Source: Clostridiales bacterium (GTDB taxonomy: Bacteria; Bacillota_A; Clostridia; Christensenellales; CAG-917). From it: 7,876 bases of DNA. Numbering within the stretch: the first letter of the stretch is position 1; every line of letters begins with the position of its first letter. The stretch lies in contig JAITEJ010000044.1 in assembly GCA_031282095.1 (NCBI GenBank), positions 1-7,876 on the forward strand. Reading direction: 5' to 3'. The position numbers were made by a program, and so were the translations under genes. The notes under the pieces are model-generated. The model was not told the DNA's origin. It saw only the letters and a list, made by a program, of their open reading frames with translations, and did not search any database. Below are positions 1-5,311 of the stretch, piece by piece.

Positions 1-783
1 GTATCCATAATGTTCGCTAACAACGAAATAGGCACGATTATGCCTATAAAAGAGCTTGCTGAAGTGGCAAGATCGAAAAAAGTGTTGTTTCACACCGATG
101 CGGTGCAGGCGGTGGGCAGCGTACACGTGAACGTAAAGGATCTAGGAGTAGACCTTCTTTCGCTGTCGGGACACAAGTTTTACGGACCTAAAGGTGTAGG
201 CGCGCTTTATATACGCTCCGGCGTAAAAATCGACCGTCTGATCTGCGGCGGCGAACAGGAGCGGGGATTGCGCGGAGGCACAAGCAACACTGCCGCTATA
301 GTAGGACTGGGCAAGGCAATCGAATTGGCCACGGAAAATTTGGCTGAGCAATCCCGCAAAATCTCGCGCCTGCGCGACTATTTTGTCAGTGAGGTGGAAC
401 GCCGCATTCCGGAAGTACGCTTTAACGGCTCACGTACCGCGCGTTTGCCGGGAAACGCCAACTTCAGCTTTCGTTATATAGAGGGTGAATCCATTTTGTT
501 CCGTTTGGATTTAAAGGGTATCGCCGCTTCTTCAGGCTCGGCATGTTCGTCTCACTCCTTGGAACCGTCGCGCGTTTTGCTGGCGATAGGCGTTCCCGTC
601 GGCATAGCGCACGGCTCAATACGCTTCTCATTCGGCAAGACCAACACCAAAAAAGAGGTCGACTACGTTCTTGAAATTTTAGAAGCTACGGTGCGAAGCT
701 TAAGAGAGATGTCTCCGCTCTACAATCGTATTTCAGCAGATCCAATTCCTATGGTCGGCTCCGGCAAAACCAAAGCGAATTGA
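1..783 (+). CDS. nifS: Cysteine desulfurase NifS/IscS family, 5'-truncated by the window edge
   Basis: PLP enzyme that takes sulfur from L-cysteine as a persulfide and passes it to an Fe-S scaffold such as the NifU encoded just downstream; cytoplasmic. The frame is open from base 1 (Val-Ser-Ile-Met-Phe-Ala-Asn-Asn-Glu), so the ATG at 10 is internal and roughly 125 N-terminal residues are missing. Counting from that Met: HTDAVQ at 28-33 has the PLP-contacting Asp30 and Gln33; SGHKFYGPKG at 53-62 has the Schiff-base Lys56 (codon 175-177); GGEQERGLRGGT lies at 80-91; SSGSACSS has the sulfur-accepting Cys179. The Asp-Lys and Lys-Cys spacings (26 and 123) match E. coli IscS closely. The C-terminus LREMSPLYN is family-typical, followed by 17 unremarkable residues. 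No terminator separates it from nifU, so cotranscription is likely. Desulfurase identity is very sure; NifS versus IscS naming is convention. Confidence 0.96.
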   Translation, partial: VSIMFANNEIGTIMPIKELAEVARSKKVLFHTDAVQAVGSVHVNVKDLGVDLLSLSGHKFYGPKGVGALYIRSGVKIDRLICGGEQERGLRGGTSNTAAIVGLGKAIELATENLAEQSRKISRLRDYFVSEVERRIPEVRFNGSRTARLPGNANFSFRYIEGESILFRLDLKGIAASSGSACSSHSLEPSRVLLAIGVPVGIAHGSIRFSFGKTNTKKEVDYVLEILEATVRSLREMSPLYNRISADPIPMVGSGKTKAN

Positions 784-787
784 CCGC

Positions 788-829
788 GGTCCCCACGTAC
801 GTTTCACATTCGATAAGATAAATGCCGAC
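788..829 (+). pseudogene. Short decayed copy of the nifS 3' coding end (copy 1)
   Basis: Read in the frame of 782, this stretch gives HVRFTFDKINAD, which lines up with SIRFSFGKTNTK near the nifS C-terminus. At DNA level 797-826 matches 619-648 at about 21 of 30 bases, and 7 of the 9 differences are transitions. There is no start codon and no independent reading frame, so it is a fragment and not a gene. It lies a fixed 57 bases before the second copy, which supports tandem duplication over chance. Confidence is moderate because the match is short. Confidence 0.4.
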
Positions 830-843
830 CGACCGTGCGAAGT

Positions 844-940
844 CTGCGGTTTCATACGCCGTAAGCTCGTCGAGATCAACGTTTCCGAAAGAAGGCGATT
901 GAGTTTTGAGATTTCAAAAACTACGGTGTAAAGTCTAGGA
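844..940 (+). pseudogene. Decayed copy of the nifS 3' coding end (copy 2)
   Basis: Aligns with nifS at a constant offset of 235 bases: 854-859 with 619-624, 871-880 with 636-645 (8 of 10) and 906-933 with 671-698 (22 of 28). All eight differences in the last two blocks are transitions. Translated in the frame of 782 it gives GFIR, then EIN, then FEISKTTV, a TAA at 929-931, and SL, against GSIR, KTN, LEILEATVRSL of nifS; the Arg codon CGA of nifS has become TAA. It has no start of its own. This fills most of the nifS-nifU spacer. Confidence 0.6.
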
Positions 941-974
941 ATCGTGTACAGACAGATAAACAATATCCGAAATC

Positions 975-979
975 GGAGG
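975..979 (+). promoter_or_regulatory. Ribosome binding site of nifU
   Basis: GGAGG nine bases before the ATG at 989. It decides the start: an in-frame ATG at 944 has no such site and would add 15 residues (MYRQINN...) that are foreign to the family and lie partly in decayed nifS-copy DNA. Confidence 0.9.
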
Positions 980-988
980 AATAATAAA

Positions 989-1357
989 ATGTATAATCAG
1001 AAAGTAATGAGTGTGTTTCAAAACCCGAAAAACGTAGGGGAGATTGAAAATCCCGACGGAGTGGGAACTGTAGGCAGCGAGGCCTGCGGCGATATAATGC
1101 AAATTTTCATGCGTATAACGGACGGCGTTATCGTAGATGTTAAGTTTAAAACATTCGGTTGCGCCGCCGCTATCGCGGCAAGTTCGGTGGCTACGGAAAT
1201 GATAAAGGGCGCTACCATCGAGCAGGCGTTAAACCTAAAAAATAAAGACGTCGTAGATATGCTGGAAGGGCTTCCGGCGCAAAAAATACATTGCTCCGTC
1301 CTCGCGGAGGAAGCGATAAAAGCGGCTATTGAAAACTATAGATCGAAAAACGTGTGA
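989..1357 (+). CDS. nifU: Fe-S cluster assembly scaffold NifU/IscU type
   Basis: Scaffold on which [2Fe-2S] clusters are built from NifS-derived sulfur before transfer to client proteins; cytoplasmic. The 122-residue product is the single NifU N-terminal/IscU domain only, without the ferredoxin-like and Nfu domains of full-length nitrogen-fixation NifU. The three cluster-binding cysteines are all present: Cys33 in ACGDIM, Cys58 in TFGCAAAIA and Cys102 in KIHCSVLAEEAI, with Asp35 beside the first as usual. The opening MYNQKVMSVFQNPKNVGEI is highly typical of clostridial NifU. Start at 989 is fixed by the GGAGG. It sits 205 bases after nifS with no terminator, so one transcript is likely. Odd: the last seven codons and the stop reappear, changed only by transitions, at 1477-1497, and a 34-bp duplication begins exactly at its TGA. 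Confidence 0.96.
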   Translation: MYNQKVMSVFQNPKNVGEIENPDGVGTVGSEACGDIMQIFMRITDGVIVDVKFKTFGCAAAIAASSVATEMIKGATIEQALNLKNKDVVDMLEGLPAQKIHCSVLAEEAIKAAIENYRSKNV

Positions 1358-1422
1358 TCTGACGGGAAAACTTTGCGGAAATTCCATTTGATCTGACGGA
1401 AAAACCTTGCGGAAATTCCATT
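1355..1422 (+). repeat. 34-bp direct tandem duplication starting at the nifU stop codon
   Basis: 1355-1388 and 1389-1422 are adjacent copies of a 34-base unit beginning TGATCTGACGG and ending GGAAATTCCATT. They differ at only two positions (G/A and T/C, both transitions). The first copy starts on the TGA stop of nifU. Each copy carries the same GACGG...GGAAA block that opens the larger ~104-bp units that follow. Confidence 0.93.
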
Positions 1423-1551
1423 CCGCCCGATAATTGAGCAACAAGGACGAACGTTAAAACCGTATACTACACGACTTACAAATCAAAAAATATGTGAATC
1501 GACGAGGGAAAATCTTGTAAAAAATCCCGCTCAATAAGCGAGCAATGGAAA

Positions 1552-1582
1552 CGGACGTCGTAAGCGTATATTGTACGGTCCG
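1552..1582 (+). other. Hairpin conserved in array unit 2
   Basis: CGGAC (1552-1556), a two-base bulge, CGTA (1559-1562), an 11-base loop, then TACG (1574-1577) and GTCCG (1578-1582) can form a 9-bp stem. The same structure occurs in unit 3 with a changed bulge base. Units 1 and 4 do not keep it, so it may only reflect recent duplication. Confidence 0.45.
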
Positions 1583-1655
1583 CAAACTAAAAACAGCATA
1601 AGCCGACGGGGAAATCGTGCGGAAAATCCCGTTCAATAAGCGAGCAATGGAAAAA

Positions 1656-1686
1656 CGGACATCGTAAGCGTATATTGTACGGTCCG
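1656..1686 (+). other. Hairpin conserved in array unit 3
   Basis: CGGAC (1656-1660), bulge AT, CGTA (1663-1666), 11-base loop, TACG (1678-1681) and GTCCG (1682-1686). The stem is identical to unit 2 and the only change falls in the unpaired bulge. Confidence 0.45.
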
Positions 1687-1901
1687 CAAACTAAAAACAG
1701 CATAAGCCGATGGGGAAAACTTCGTAAAAAGTCCCGTCCGATAATTGAACGGCAAGAATGGATGTTATACCCGTATGCCGCGCCGACCTAAAAATCAAAA
1801 ATTGCATAAGCCGGTTGCAAAAACGCACGCTCTACAAAAACGCACCGATGTCTCATCATTTTGTTTAATCGGGACAAATTATCAACCGGCACTCCTCTTT
1901 C

Positions 1902-1931
1902 TTGACACACGCCGTAGTGCCCCCCCATATT
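1902..1931 (+). promoter_or_regulatory. Promoter-like site with a C7 tract in the spacer
   Basis: A perfect -35 TTGACA (1902-1907) is followed after 18 bases by CATATT (1926-1931, 4 of 6 to the -10 consensus). The spacer ends in seven C (1920-1926), so a one-base slip would change the spacing. A start near 1938 would yield a transcript of about 60 bases before the terminator at 1949-1999. The -10 is weak, so this is tentative. Confidence 0.35.
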
Positions 1932-1948
1932 CTTTTTATTGTCCCCCT

Positions 1949-1999
1949 CGCCGCTCCGCCGCGCGCTTTCCGTAGCGGAGGCGTGTATTTTTTCCTTTT
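1949..1999 (+). terminator. Rho-independent terminator
   Basis: CGCC (1949-1952) and TCCGC (1955-1959), separated by a two-base bulge, pair with GCGGA (1975-1979) and GGCG (1980-1983) to give a 9-bp GC-rich stem. It is followed by TGTA and a T6-CC-T4 tail (1988-1999). It could end the nifS-nifU transcript, with the tandem array as a long 3' untranslated region, or end a short RNA from the promoter-like site just upstream. Confidence 0.68.
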
Positions 2000-2028
2000 G
2001 CAAAAAACTGGTAAATTGACCGCACGAC

Positions 2029-2058
2029 TTGCCAAAACATATATGCGTATGTTATAAT
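2029..2058 (+). promoter_or_regulatory. Sigma-A-type promoter of the 638-residue surface protein gene
   Basis: TTGCCA (2029-2034, 5 of 6 to the -35 consensus), an 18-base spacer and a perfect -10 TATAAT (2053-2058), with TG at 2050-2051 making an extended -10. The expected start is near 2065, giving a leader of about 118 bases before the ATG at 2183. Confidence 0.72.
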
Positions 2059-2083
2059 AAAAAATCAAAAGTTAAGGAAGCCC

Positions 2084-2118
2084 GTCCGAACCTTATGGTA
2101 AGGCGGCGGACTTTCTTT
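2084..2118 (+). terminator. Leader hairpin with T-rich tail, possible attenuator
   Basis: GTCCG (2084-2088) pairs with CGGAC (2107-2111) and, inside an asymmetric internal loop, CCTTA (2091-2095) pairs with TAAGG (2099-2103) across a three-base loop. TTTCTTT follows at 2112-2118. It lies about 20 bases after the predicted transcription start and 65 before the gene, where a terminator would act on leader transcripts. No ligand-binding class is recognisable. Confidence 0.5.
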
Positions 2119-2142
2119 AAATGAATAACAATATAAACGGGC

Positions 2143-2175
2143 GGCGGCGTAGAATTTTCGCCGTCTTACGGAGGG
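2143..2175 (+). promoter_or_regulatory. Second leader hairpin next to the ribosome binding site
   Basis: GGCGGCG (2143-2149) pairs with CGCCGTC (2159-2165), 7 bp with one G-U, loop of nine. The ribosome binding site GGAGGG follows at 2170-2175, seven bases before ATG 2183. An alternative small stem CCGT (2161-2164) with ACGG (2168-2171) would use the same bases and cover the first two G of that site, so the two folds exclude each other. A translational switch is inference only. Confidence 0.4.
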
Positions 2176-2182
2176 AACTGCT

Positions 2183-4099
2183 ATGTTCGGGGATAAATTC
2201 AGCGAAGATATAAAAAATGAAGCCGGGATTGCGCCGGAGGATGCGGCGGAGAGCCGCCATGATATGGATCAGAGCGGAGCGGAAAATTCTGCGCAAGACA
2301 CATCGGGACAAGGCATAATTTCGGAGGCGGCCACAGTCGGGGAACGGGAAGATGCGGAAAGCATCGGGTCGGAAACCGAGAACGTGTTCTCAGAGGAAAC
2401 GCCGGTTTCCGGCGCGGAGGATGCCGAGGAGACGGGTCTTGCCGCGGACGGCATTGGAGAAACGGGCTTTGCCGCGCCTAAGATCAAAAAGACCTCTAAG
2501 TTCGCCAAGTTTGTAAAGGCGCATAAGCTTTTGACTTTTATCGTGGCGTTCGTAGTGCTTTTGGCGGCGGGATTGACTACGGGGCATTTCGTCGCGACGC
2601 GCGATTTGGTGTTCGTGAGAAGCGCCGAGGACATAGTCAAGGCTGCGGAAAAGGGAAAGGGCGACCGCCTCGTTTTTAAAAAGGATGTCGTCATAGACGG
2701 CGACCTCAAGATAAACCGCGCCTATTCGCTGGATTTGAACGGTCATACGCTAACCGTAAAAGGTACGTTATCCTTCGCGTCGAACGACGACGGAAACGTC
2801 GACATAGGCACCTTAACGAAAGATAAGTACGGCAAAGAAGGTCTTATAGCGGCGGAAGATTTGATTTTAAATCTGCCGAACGCCGACGTGACGCTTTATT
2901 CCCCCGTCAGAGCGGCTTCAATAAAAATCGACGCCGCGGACCTTAAAATAAACGACGCCGTAACCGACGCCGCGGCGCTCGGCGCTAAGGGCGCCGCGTA
3001 TCTCGCCGGCACGGTCAAGCCGCTGACCGCGGAGCTCGCCGAAATCGGCGTGACCGCCGCAACCACTTACGCTCGCGGAAATTTAAGCGCGGCGGCGCTG
3101 TTCGCAGGCACTGCCGGCGGAGATGATAAGACTTTCATAAGCGGCGCGCTGCATTCGGTTTACGGCGGCAGTTACGTCATGATAGAAAACGGCGGCGACG
3201 TCGGTTCGGTACTCGGAGCGGTAAAGACTGTCGTCGGCATAGGCGGCATCGTTAAAAACATCAGGAGCGGCGAGGTCATTTTCCAGGAACAATTGATTGC
3301 GCCCTCGGAAATAACCGTAAATCAGAGCGGTTCGGAAATCGTCTGCACTGTCACCGAAACGCCGCACGCGGATAAATATGTATACATGGTATACGGTTCC
3401 GGAAAACCGCTGCTGAGCGGCGAGAGCAAAAGCAATTCTTTCAGCATAACGGGGTTAGAGCCGGGAACTTACGAGCTTAGGGTTTATGCCGCCGCCGAAA
3501 ACGACGAAGCCTATTTGGCAAGCGAAACGACGGTAAAAACTTTCAATTTCGCGGAGATTTTAGGACAGCCGGCGGTGTCGTTCGTCATCGAGGGAGGCAA
3601 GGTCATCCTGAGGATAGTGAACGTCGATAAGGCTGACAATTACGGAATAGTCATAAACGGCGGCGCTCCCGTCGTCATTTCTGTAAACCGCGACGCGGAT
3701 TATACCGATTTAGATATAAGCGGCGAGGTTAAAAACACGGGAACCTACTCCGTCTCGGTTACCGCTAAAAGCGGAAAGACATATTACGGCGACTCGCCCG
3801 CGTCATTGGTAACGTACGTCCAACAAGTGAAGCTCGCCGCGCCGGAAATAGACTTTGAGAATACGGTATTCGACGGAAACGTCGTAACGCTGTCGTGGAA
3901 AGCGGTGGAAAACGCCAAATTCTATAAGGTTACGATAGGAGGATTGACCGTGTACACGACCGGGCTTAGTTTTTCGGGTGAATACGTTCCCGGAGACGCG
4001 GCCGTCATCGTCGCTCTCGGTCACGACCTCTATTATTTAGATTCAAATCCCGCCGCAATCGTGCCGCCCTTACCCGACGAAACAGCTCCGGAAGTCTGA
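2183..4099 (+). CDS. Single-pass membrane-anchored surface protein with beta-rich region and three Fn3-like modules
   Basis: No named family is recognised. Of 638 residues, 1-98 are acidic, rich in Glu, Asp, Ala and Gly, and probably disordered in the cytoplasm. A basic patch (KIKKTSKFAKFVKAHK, 100-115) precedes one membrane segment at about 116-137, which by the positive-inside rule puts the rest outside. Residues 145-370 are rich in short beta-like strands with Asn/Gly turns (DLNGHTLTVKGTLSF at 184-198), resembling a right-handed beta-helix, then Ala/Gly-rich. Three repeated modules of about 80 residues follow (371-455, 461-547, 549-628), each with an Fn3-like pattern (SITGLEPGTYELRVYA; NTGTYSVSVTAKSG; VTLSWKAVENAKFYKVTI). 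It ends in a Pro/Glu-rich tail without LPxTG, so anchoring is by the N-terminal segment. It is expressed from its own promoter and structured leader. Adhesion or cell-envelope structure is plausible; no catalytic motif is visible. Confidence 0.88.
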   Translation: MFGDKFSEDIKNEAGIAPEDAAESRHDMDQSGAENSAQDTSGQGIISEAATVGEREDAESIGSETENVFSEETPVSGAEDAEETGLAADGIGETGFAAPKIKKTSKFAKFVKAHKLLTFIVAFVVLLAAGLTTGHFVATRDLVFVRSAEDIVKAAEKGKGDRLVFKKDVVIDGDLKINRAYSLDLNGHTLTVKGTLSFASNDDGNVDIGTLTKDKYGKEGLIAAEDLILNLPNADVTLYSPVRAASIKIDAADLKINDAVTDAAALGAKGAAYLAGTVKPLTAELAEIGVTAATTYARGNLSAAALFAGTAGGDDKTFISGALHSVYGGSYVMIENGGDVGSVLGAVKTVVGIGGIVKNIRSGEVIFQEQLIAPSEITVNQSGSEIVCTVTETPHADKYVYMVYGSGKPLLSGESKSNSFSITGLEPGTYELRVYAAAENDEAYLASETTVKTFNFAEILGQPAVSFVIEGGKVILRIVNVDKADNYGIVINGGAPVVISVNRDADYTDLDISGEVKNTGTYSVSVTAKSGKTYYGDSPASLVTYVQQVKLAAPEIDFENTVFDGNVVTLSWKAVENAKFYKVTIGGLTVYTTGLSFSGEYVPGDAAVIVALGHDLYYLDSNPAAIVPPLPDETAPEV

Positions 4100-4112
4100 G
4101 CCGTACGGGAAA

Positions 4113-4163
4113 CGGTACCTACAGCAAATAAAAGATAAATAGAATGCTTCAGCGTAGGTATCG
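4113..4163 (+). repeat. Inverted repeat downstream of the surface protein gene
   Basis: CGGTACCTAC (4113-4122) pairs with GTAGGTATCG (4154-4163), 10 bp with one G-U, around an A-rich 31-base loop in which AGC and GCT could extend pairing. It begins 14 bases after the stop codon. There is no T tract, so it is not a standard terminator; an mRNA 3' stabilising structure is possible. Confidence 0.5.
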
Positions 4164-4216
4164 GTGCGATAAATCGGCTATTGTGCCGCATAGTGTTATT
4201 TTGTGTTGCTGCCGTA

Positions 4217-4361
4217 ATGAAATACAAGACCGCAGTTTTCGACATTGGCGGCACGCCGCTTAACACTGAAAACGAAAAAATGGTAATCGATGAGATATAG
4301 ACTGTAACTTTCGATATCGACGGCACACCGCTTAACACTGAAAACGAAAAAATGGTAATCG
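4217..4361 (+). pseudogene. Two tandem decayed copies of the 5' end of the HAD phosphatase gene
   Basis: Copy 1 (4217-4289, 73 bp) and copy 2 (4290-4361, 72 bp) directly precede the intact start at 4362. Copy 1 opens ATG and reads MKYKTAVFDIGGTPLNTEN..., against MKYKTVIFDIDGTLLNTEK of the real gene: the second catalytic Asp has become Gly, and TAG ends it at 4298-4300. Copy 2 has lost one A after ATGAGATATA, so its own ATG reaches TAA at 4305-4307; in the shifted frame it still reads FDIDGTPLNTEN and ends in TAA at 4370-4372. Over the first 56 bases the copies differ from the gene by 8 and by 6 transitions plus one deletion, and no transversion. Both then share a segment (GAAAACGAAAAAATGGTAAT...) absent from the gene after codon 18. 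No ribosome binding site precedes either copy. Confidence 0.9.
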
Positions 4362-4997
4362 ATGAAATATAAGACTGTAATTTTCGACATCGACGGCACG
4401 CTGCTTAACACCGAAAAAGGAGTGACTCGGGCGTTAAGTTACACTTTGGAAAGGTTCGGCAAGCATATCCCGCCGGATTTTGACAAAAGGCGTTTTCTTG
4501 CTCCTTCAATGGGTTACACCATGCATAATTTTTTCGGATTCACGCCGGAGCAGGCGGACGCGGCTTTGGCGGTTTACCGTATACGCTATGCGGAGGACGG
4601 TTTTTCAGACACGGAACTTTTTCCCGGAATATATGAATTACTCACCGATTTACACGCCGCAGGAGTGAAAATCGTCATCGCAACCTCGCGCAACGGCTTT
4701 TCCACATTCTCTATCCTCGATCGTTACCGCCTTAACGGTTTTGTTTCACACGCGGCGTTCAGTGACGGCGATCCGCGTTGCAATTCTAAGAGGGCGATAA
4801 TTAAGGACGCTTTGAGCGCGGCGGAATTGCCCGCAATCATGGTAGGCGACACCGTTTTGGATGCGGACGGCGCGCGGGAAAACGGCGTGCCGTTCATCGG
4901 AATGCTGTACGGCTACGGCATTCCCGATGAACTTGAGAGTGCCGGCGCATATAAGCTGTGCAAGAGCGCGGGCGAACTCAGGGAGATTCTGTTATGA
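4362..4997 (+). CDS. HAD-superfamily phosphatase, phosphoglycolate-phosphatase-like (subfamily IA)
   Basis: Cytoplasmic Mg2+-dependent phosphohydrolase; the substrate cannot be told from sequence. All four HAD motifs are intact in 211 residues: motif I FDIDGTLLNT with nucleophile Asp9 and acid Asp11; motif II IVIATSRNG with Thr108 or Ser109; motif III Lys143 in NSKRAIIKDAL; motif IV VGDTVLDADGARENG with Asp163 and Asp167. Residues ~15-85 form the helical C1 cap typical of phosphoglycolate and related small-molecule phosphatases. The length is normal for the family. ATG at 4362 places motif I at the usual distance, but no Shine-Dalgarno sequence precedes it; the upstream bases are the end of a decayed copy of this gene. 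The stop TAA of copy 2 (4370-4372) overlaps the start region (ATGAAATATAA), so reinitiation after an upstream peptide is conceivable. No convincing promoter was found upstream. Confidence 0.92.
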   Translation: MKYKTVIFDIDGTLLNTEKGVTRALSYTLERFGKHIPPDFDKRRFLAPSMGYTMHNFFGFTPEQADAALAVYRIRYAEDGFSDTELFPGIYELLTDLHAAGVKIVIATSRNGFSTFSILDRYRLNGFVSHAAFSDGDPRCNSKRAIIKDALSAAELPAIMVGDTVLDADGARENGVPFIGMLYGYGIPDELESAGAYKLCKSAGELREILL

Positions 4998-5052
4998 CGC
5001 CGTGAGGAGCGGAATAGGTACGTCAACTCAGTGTATGACGATTGTGCGGATA
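4974..5052 (+). repeat. Short direct repeats around the HAD gene 3' end
   Basis: AACTCAG plus TGTTATGACG at the end of the HAD gene (4975-4999) recurs as AACTCAG-TGTATGACG at 5026-5040 with an 8-base internal loss. A TATGACG...GCGGA arrangement also occurs twice, about 41 bases apart (4993-5013 and 5034-5050). The matches are short and could be chance; they are listed because they echo the gene-end copies elsewhere in this window. Confidence 0.25.
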
Positions 5053-5070
5053 TGCTTTGAGCGCGGCGTT

Positions 5071-5092
5071 TTTCAGATTTCGGAGTCTGAAA
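5071..5092 (+). other. Perfect 7-bp hairpin downstream of the HAD gene
   Basis: TTTCAGA (5071-5077) and TCTGAAA (5086-5092) flank an 8-base loop TTTCGGAG. There is no T tract, so termination is not indicated. The right half GGAGTCTGAAATATAA resembles GGAGTCTGAGGTATAA at 5331-5346, just before the next gene. Confidence 0.5.
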
Positions 5093-5251
5093 TATAAACG
5101 GTTATTAAATTGCGTGGAGAAGCGAAAGCAAATTTGCCTTAAAAGTTTATGCCTCGGGTATGCTCTTGCGTATAATAACGCGCCCTATGACGCTCCTCAC
5201 GCTCGCGAAGTCGCGGTACCTCGGGTATGCGCTTGCGTGTAATAACGCGTT

Positions 5252-5278
5252 GCACGTCCCTCGGTCGTCATTTTTTTT
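5252..5278 (+). terminator. Weak terminator-like site with T8 tract
   Basis: A small imperfect stem (TG-ACG with CGT-CA around a nine-base loop) runs directly into eight T (5271-5278). The T tract is clear but the stem is weak. It is the only terminator candidate between the HAD and glycosidase genes. Confidence 0.28.
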
Positions 5279-5282
5279 GTAT

Positions 5283-5311
5283 TTCACTTCGGATATACTT
5301 TTGCGTATAAT
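5283..5311 (+). promoter_or_regulatory. Putative promoter of the glycosidase gene
   Basis: TTCACT (5283-5288, 4 of 6), a 17-base spacer and TATAAT (5306-5311). The -10 lies inside the third 33-bp repeat, flanked by GCG and ACGC arms that could serve as an operator. The expected leader is about 57 bases. Only this copy has an acceptable -35. Confidence 0.45.

Larger units (their letters stand above)
1395..1812 (+). repeat. Tandem array of four ~104-bp units derived in part from the nifU 3' end
   Basis: Units are 1395-1500 (106 bp), 1501-1604, 1605-1708 and 1709-1812 (104 bp each), preceded by a partial unit at 1361-1394. Each opens with GACGG/GACGAGGG-like sequence, has an A-rich block then TCCC or TTCC, an AATAAGCGAG or GATAATTGA block, and an A-rich tail ending ATAAGCC or GTGAATC. 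Units 2 and 3 are nearly identical over the last ~75 bases. The unit 1 tail at 1477-1497 reads YKSKNM-stop against YRSKNV-stop of nifU (1337-1357), five transitions apart. Units 2 and 3 keep a stop codon (TAA) at the matching place. No open frame with a ribosome binding site spans the array, so I regard it as noncoding. Confidence 0.88.

Noticed and set aside
944..988. Longer NifU starting at the ATG at 944
   Set aside because: No ribosome binding site there, the added residues are foreign to NifU, and the 989 start has GGAGG at ideal spacing.
1395..1812. CRISPR array at the 104-bp repeats
   Set aside because: Units are head to tail without variable spacers, too long and too divergent, and no cas gene is nearby.
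1745..1975. Possible 76-residue protein on the + strand
   Set aside because: No ribosome binding site, low-complexity Pro/Arg/Ser-rich product, and it crosses the repeat unit and a promoter-terminator pair.
4113..4163. Miniature transposon (MITE)
   Set aside because: No target-site duplication was seen, the element is only 51 bases and no second copy occurs in the window.
4217..4361. Diversity-generating retroelement or RIP-type targeting as the cause of decay
   Set aside because: Changes are not restricted to adenines or to C to T, and no reverse transcriptase or matching template region is in the window.
5002..5200. 10-bp inverted pair GTGAGGAGCG (5002-5011) and CGCTCCTCAC (5191-5200)
   Set aside because: The arms are about 180 bases apart in repeat-rich DNA and no intermediate structure supports them; chance is likely.
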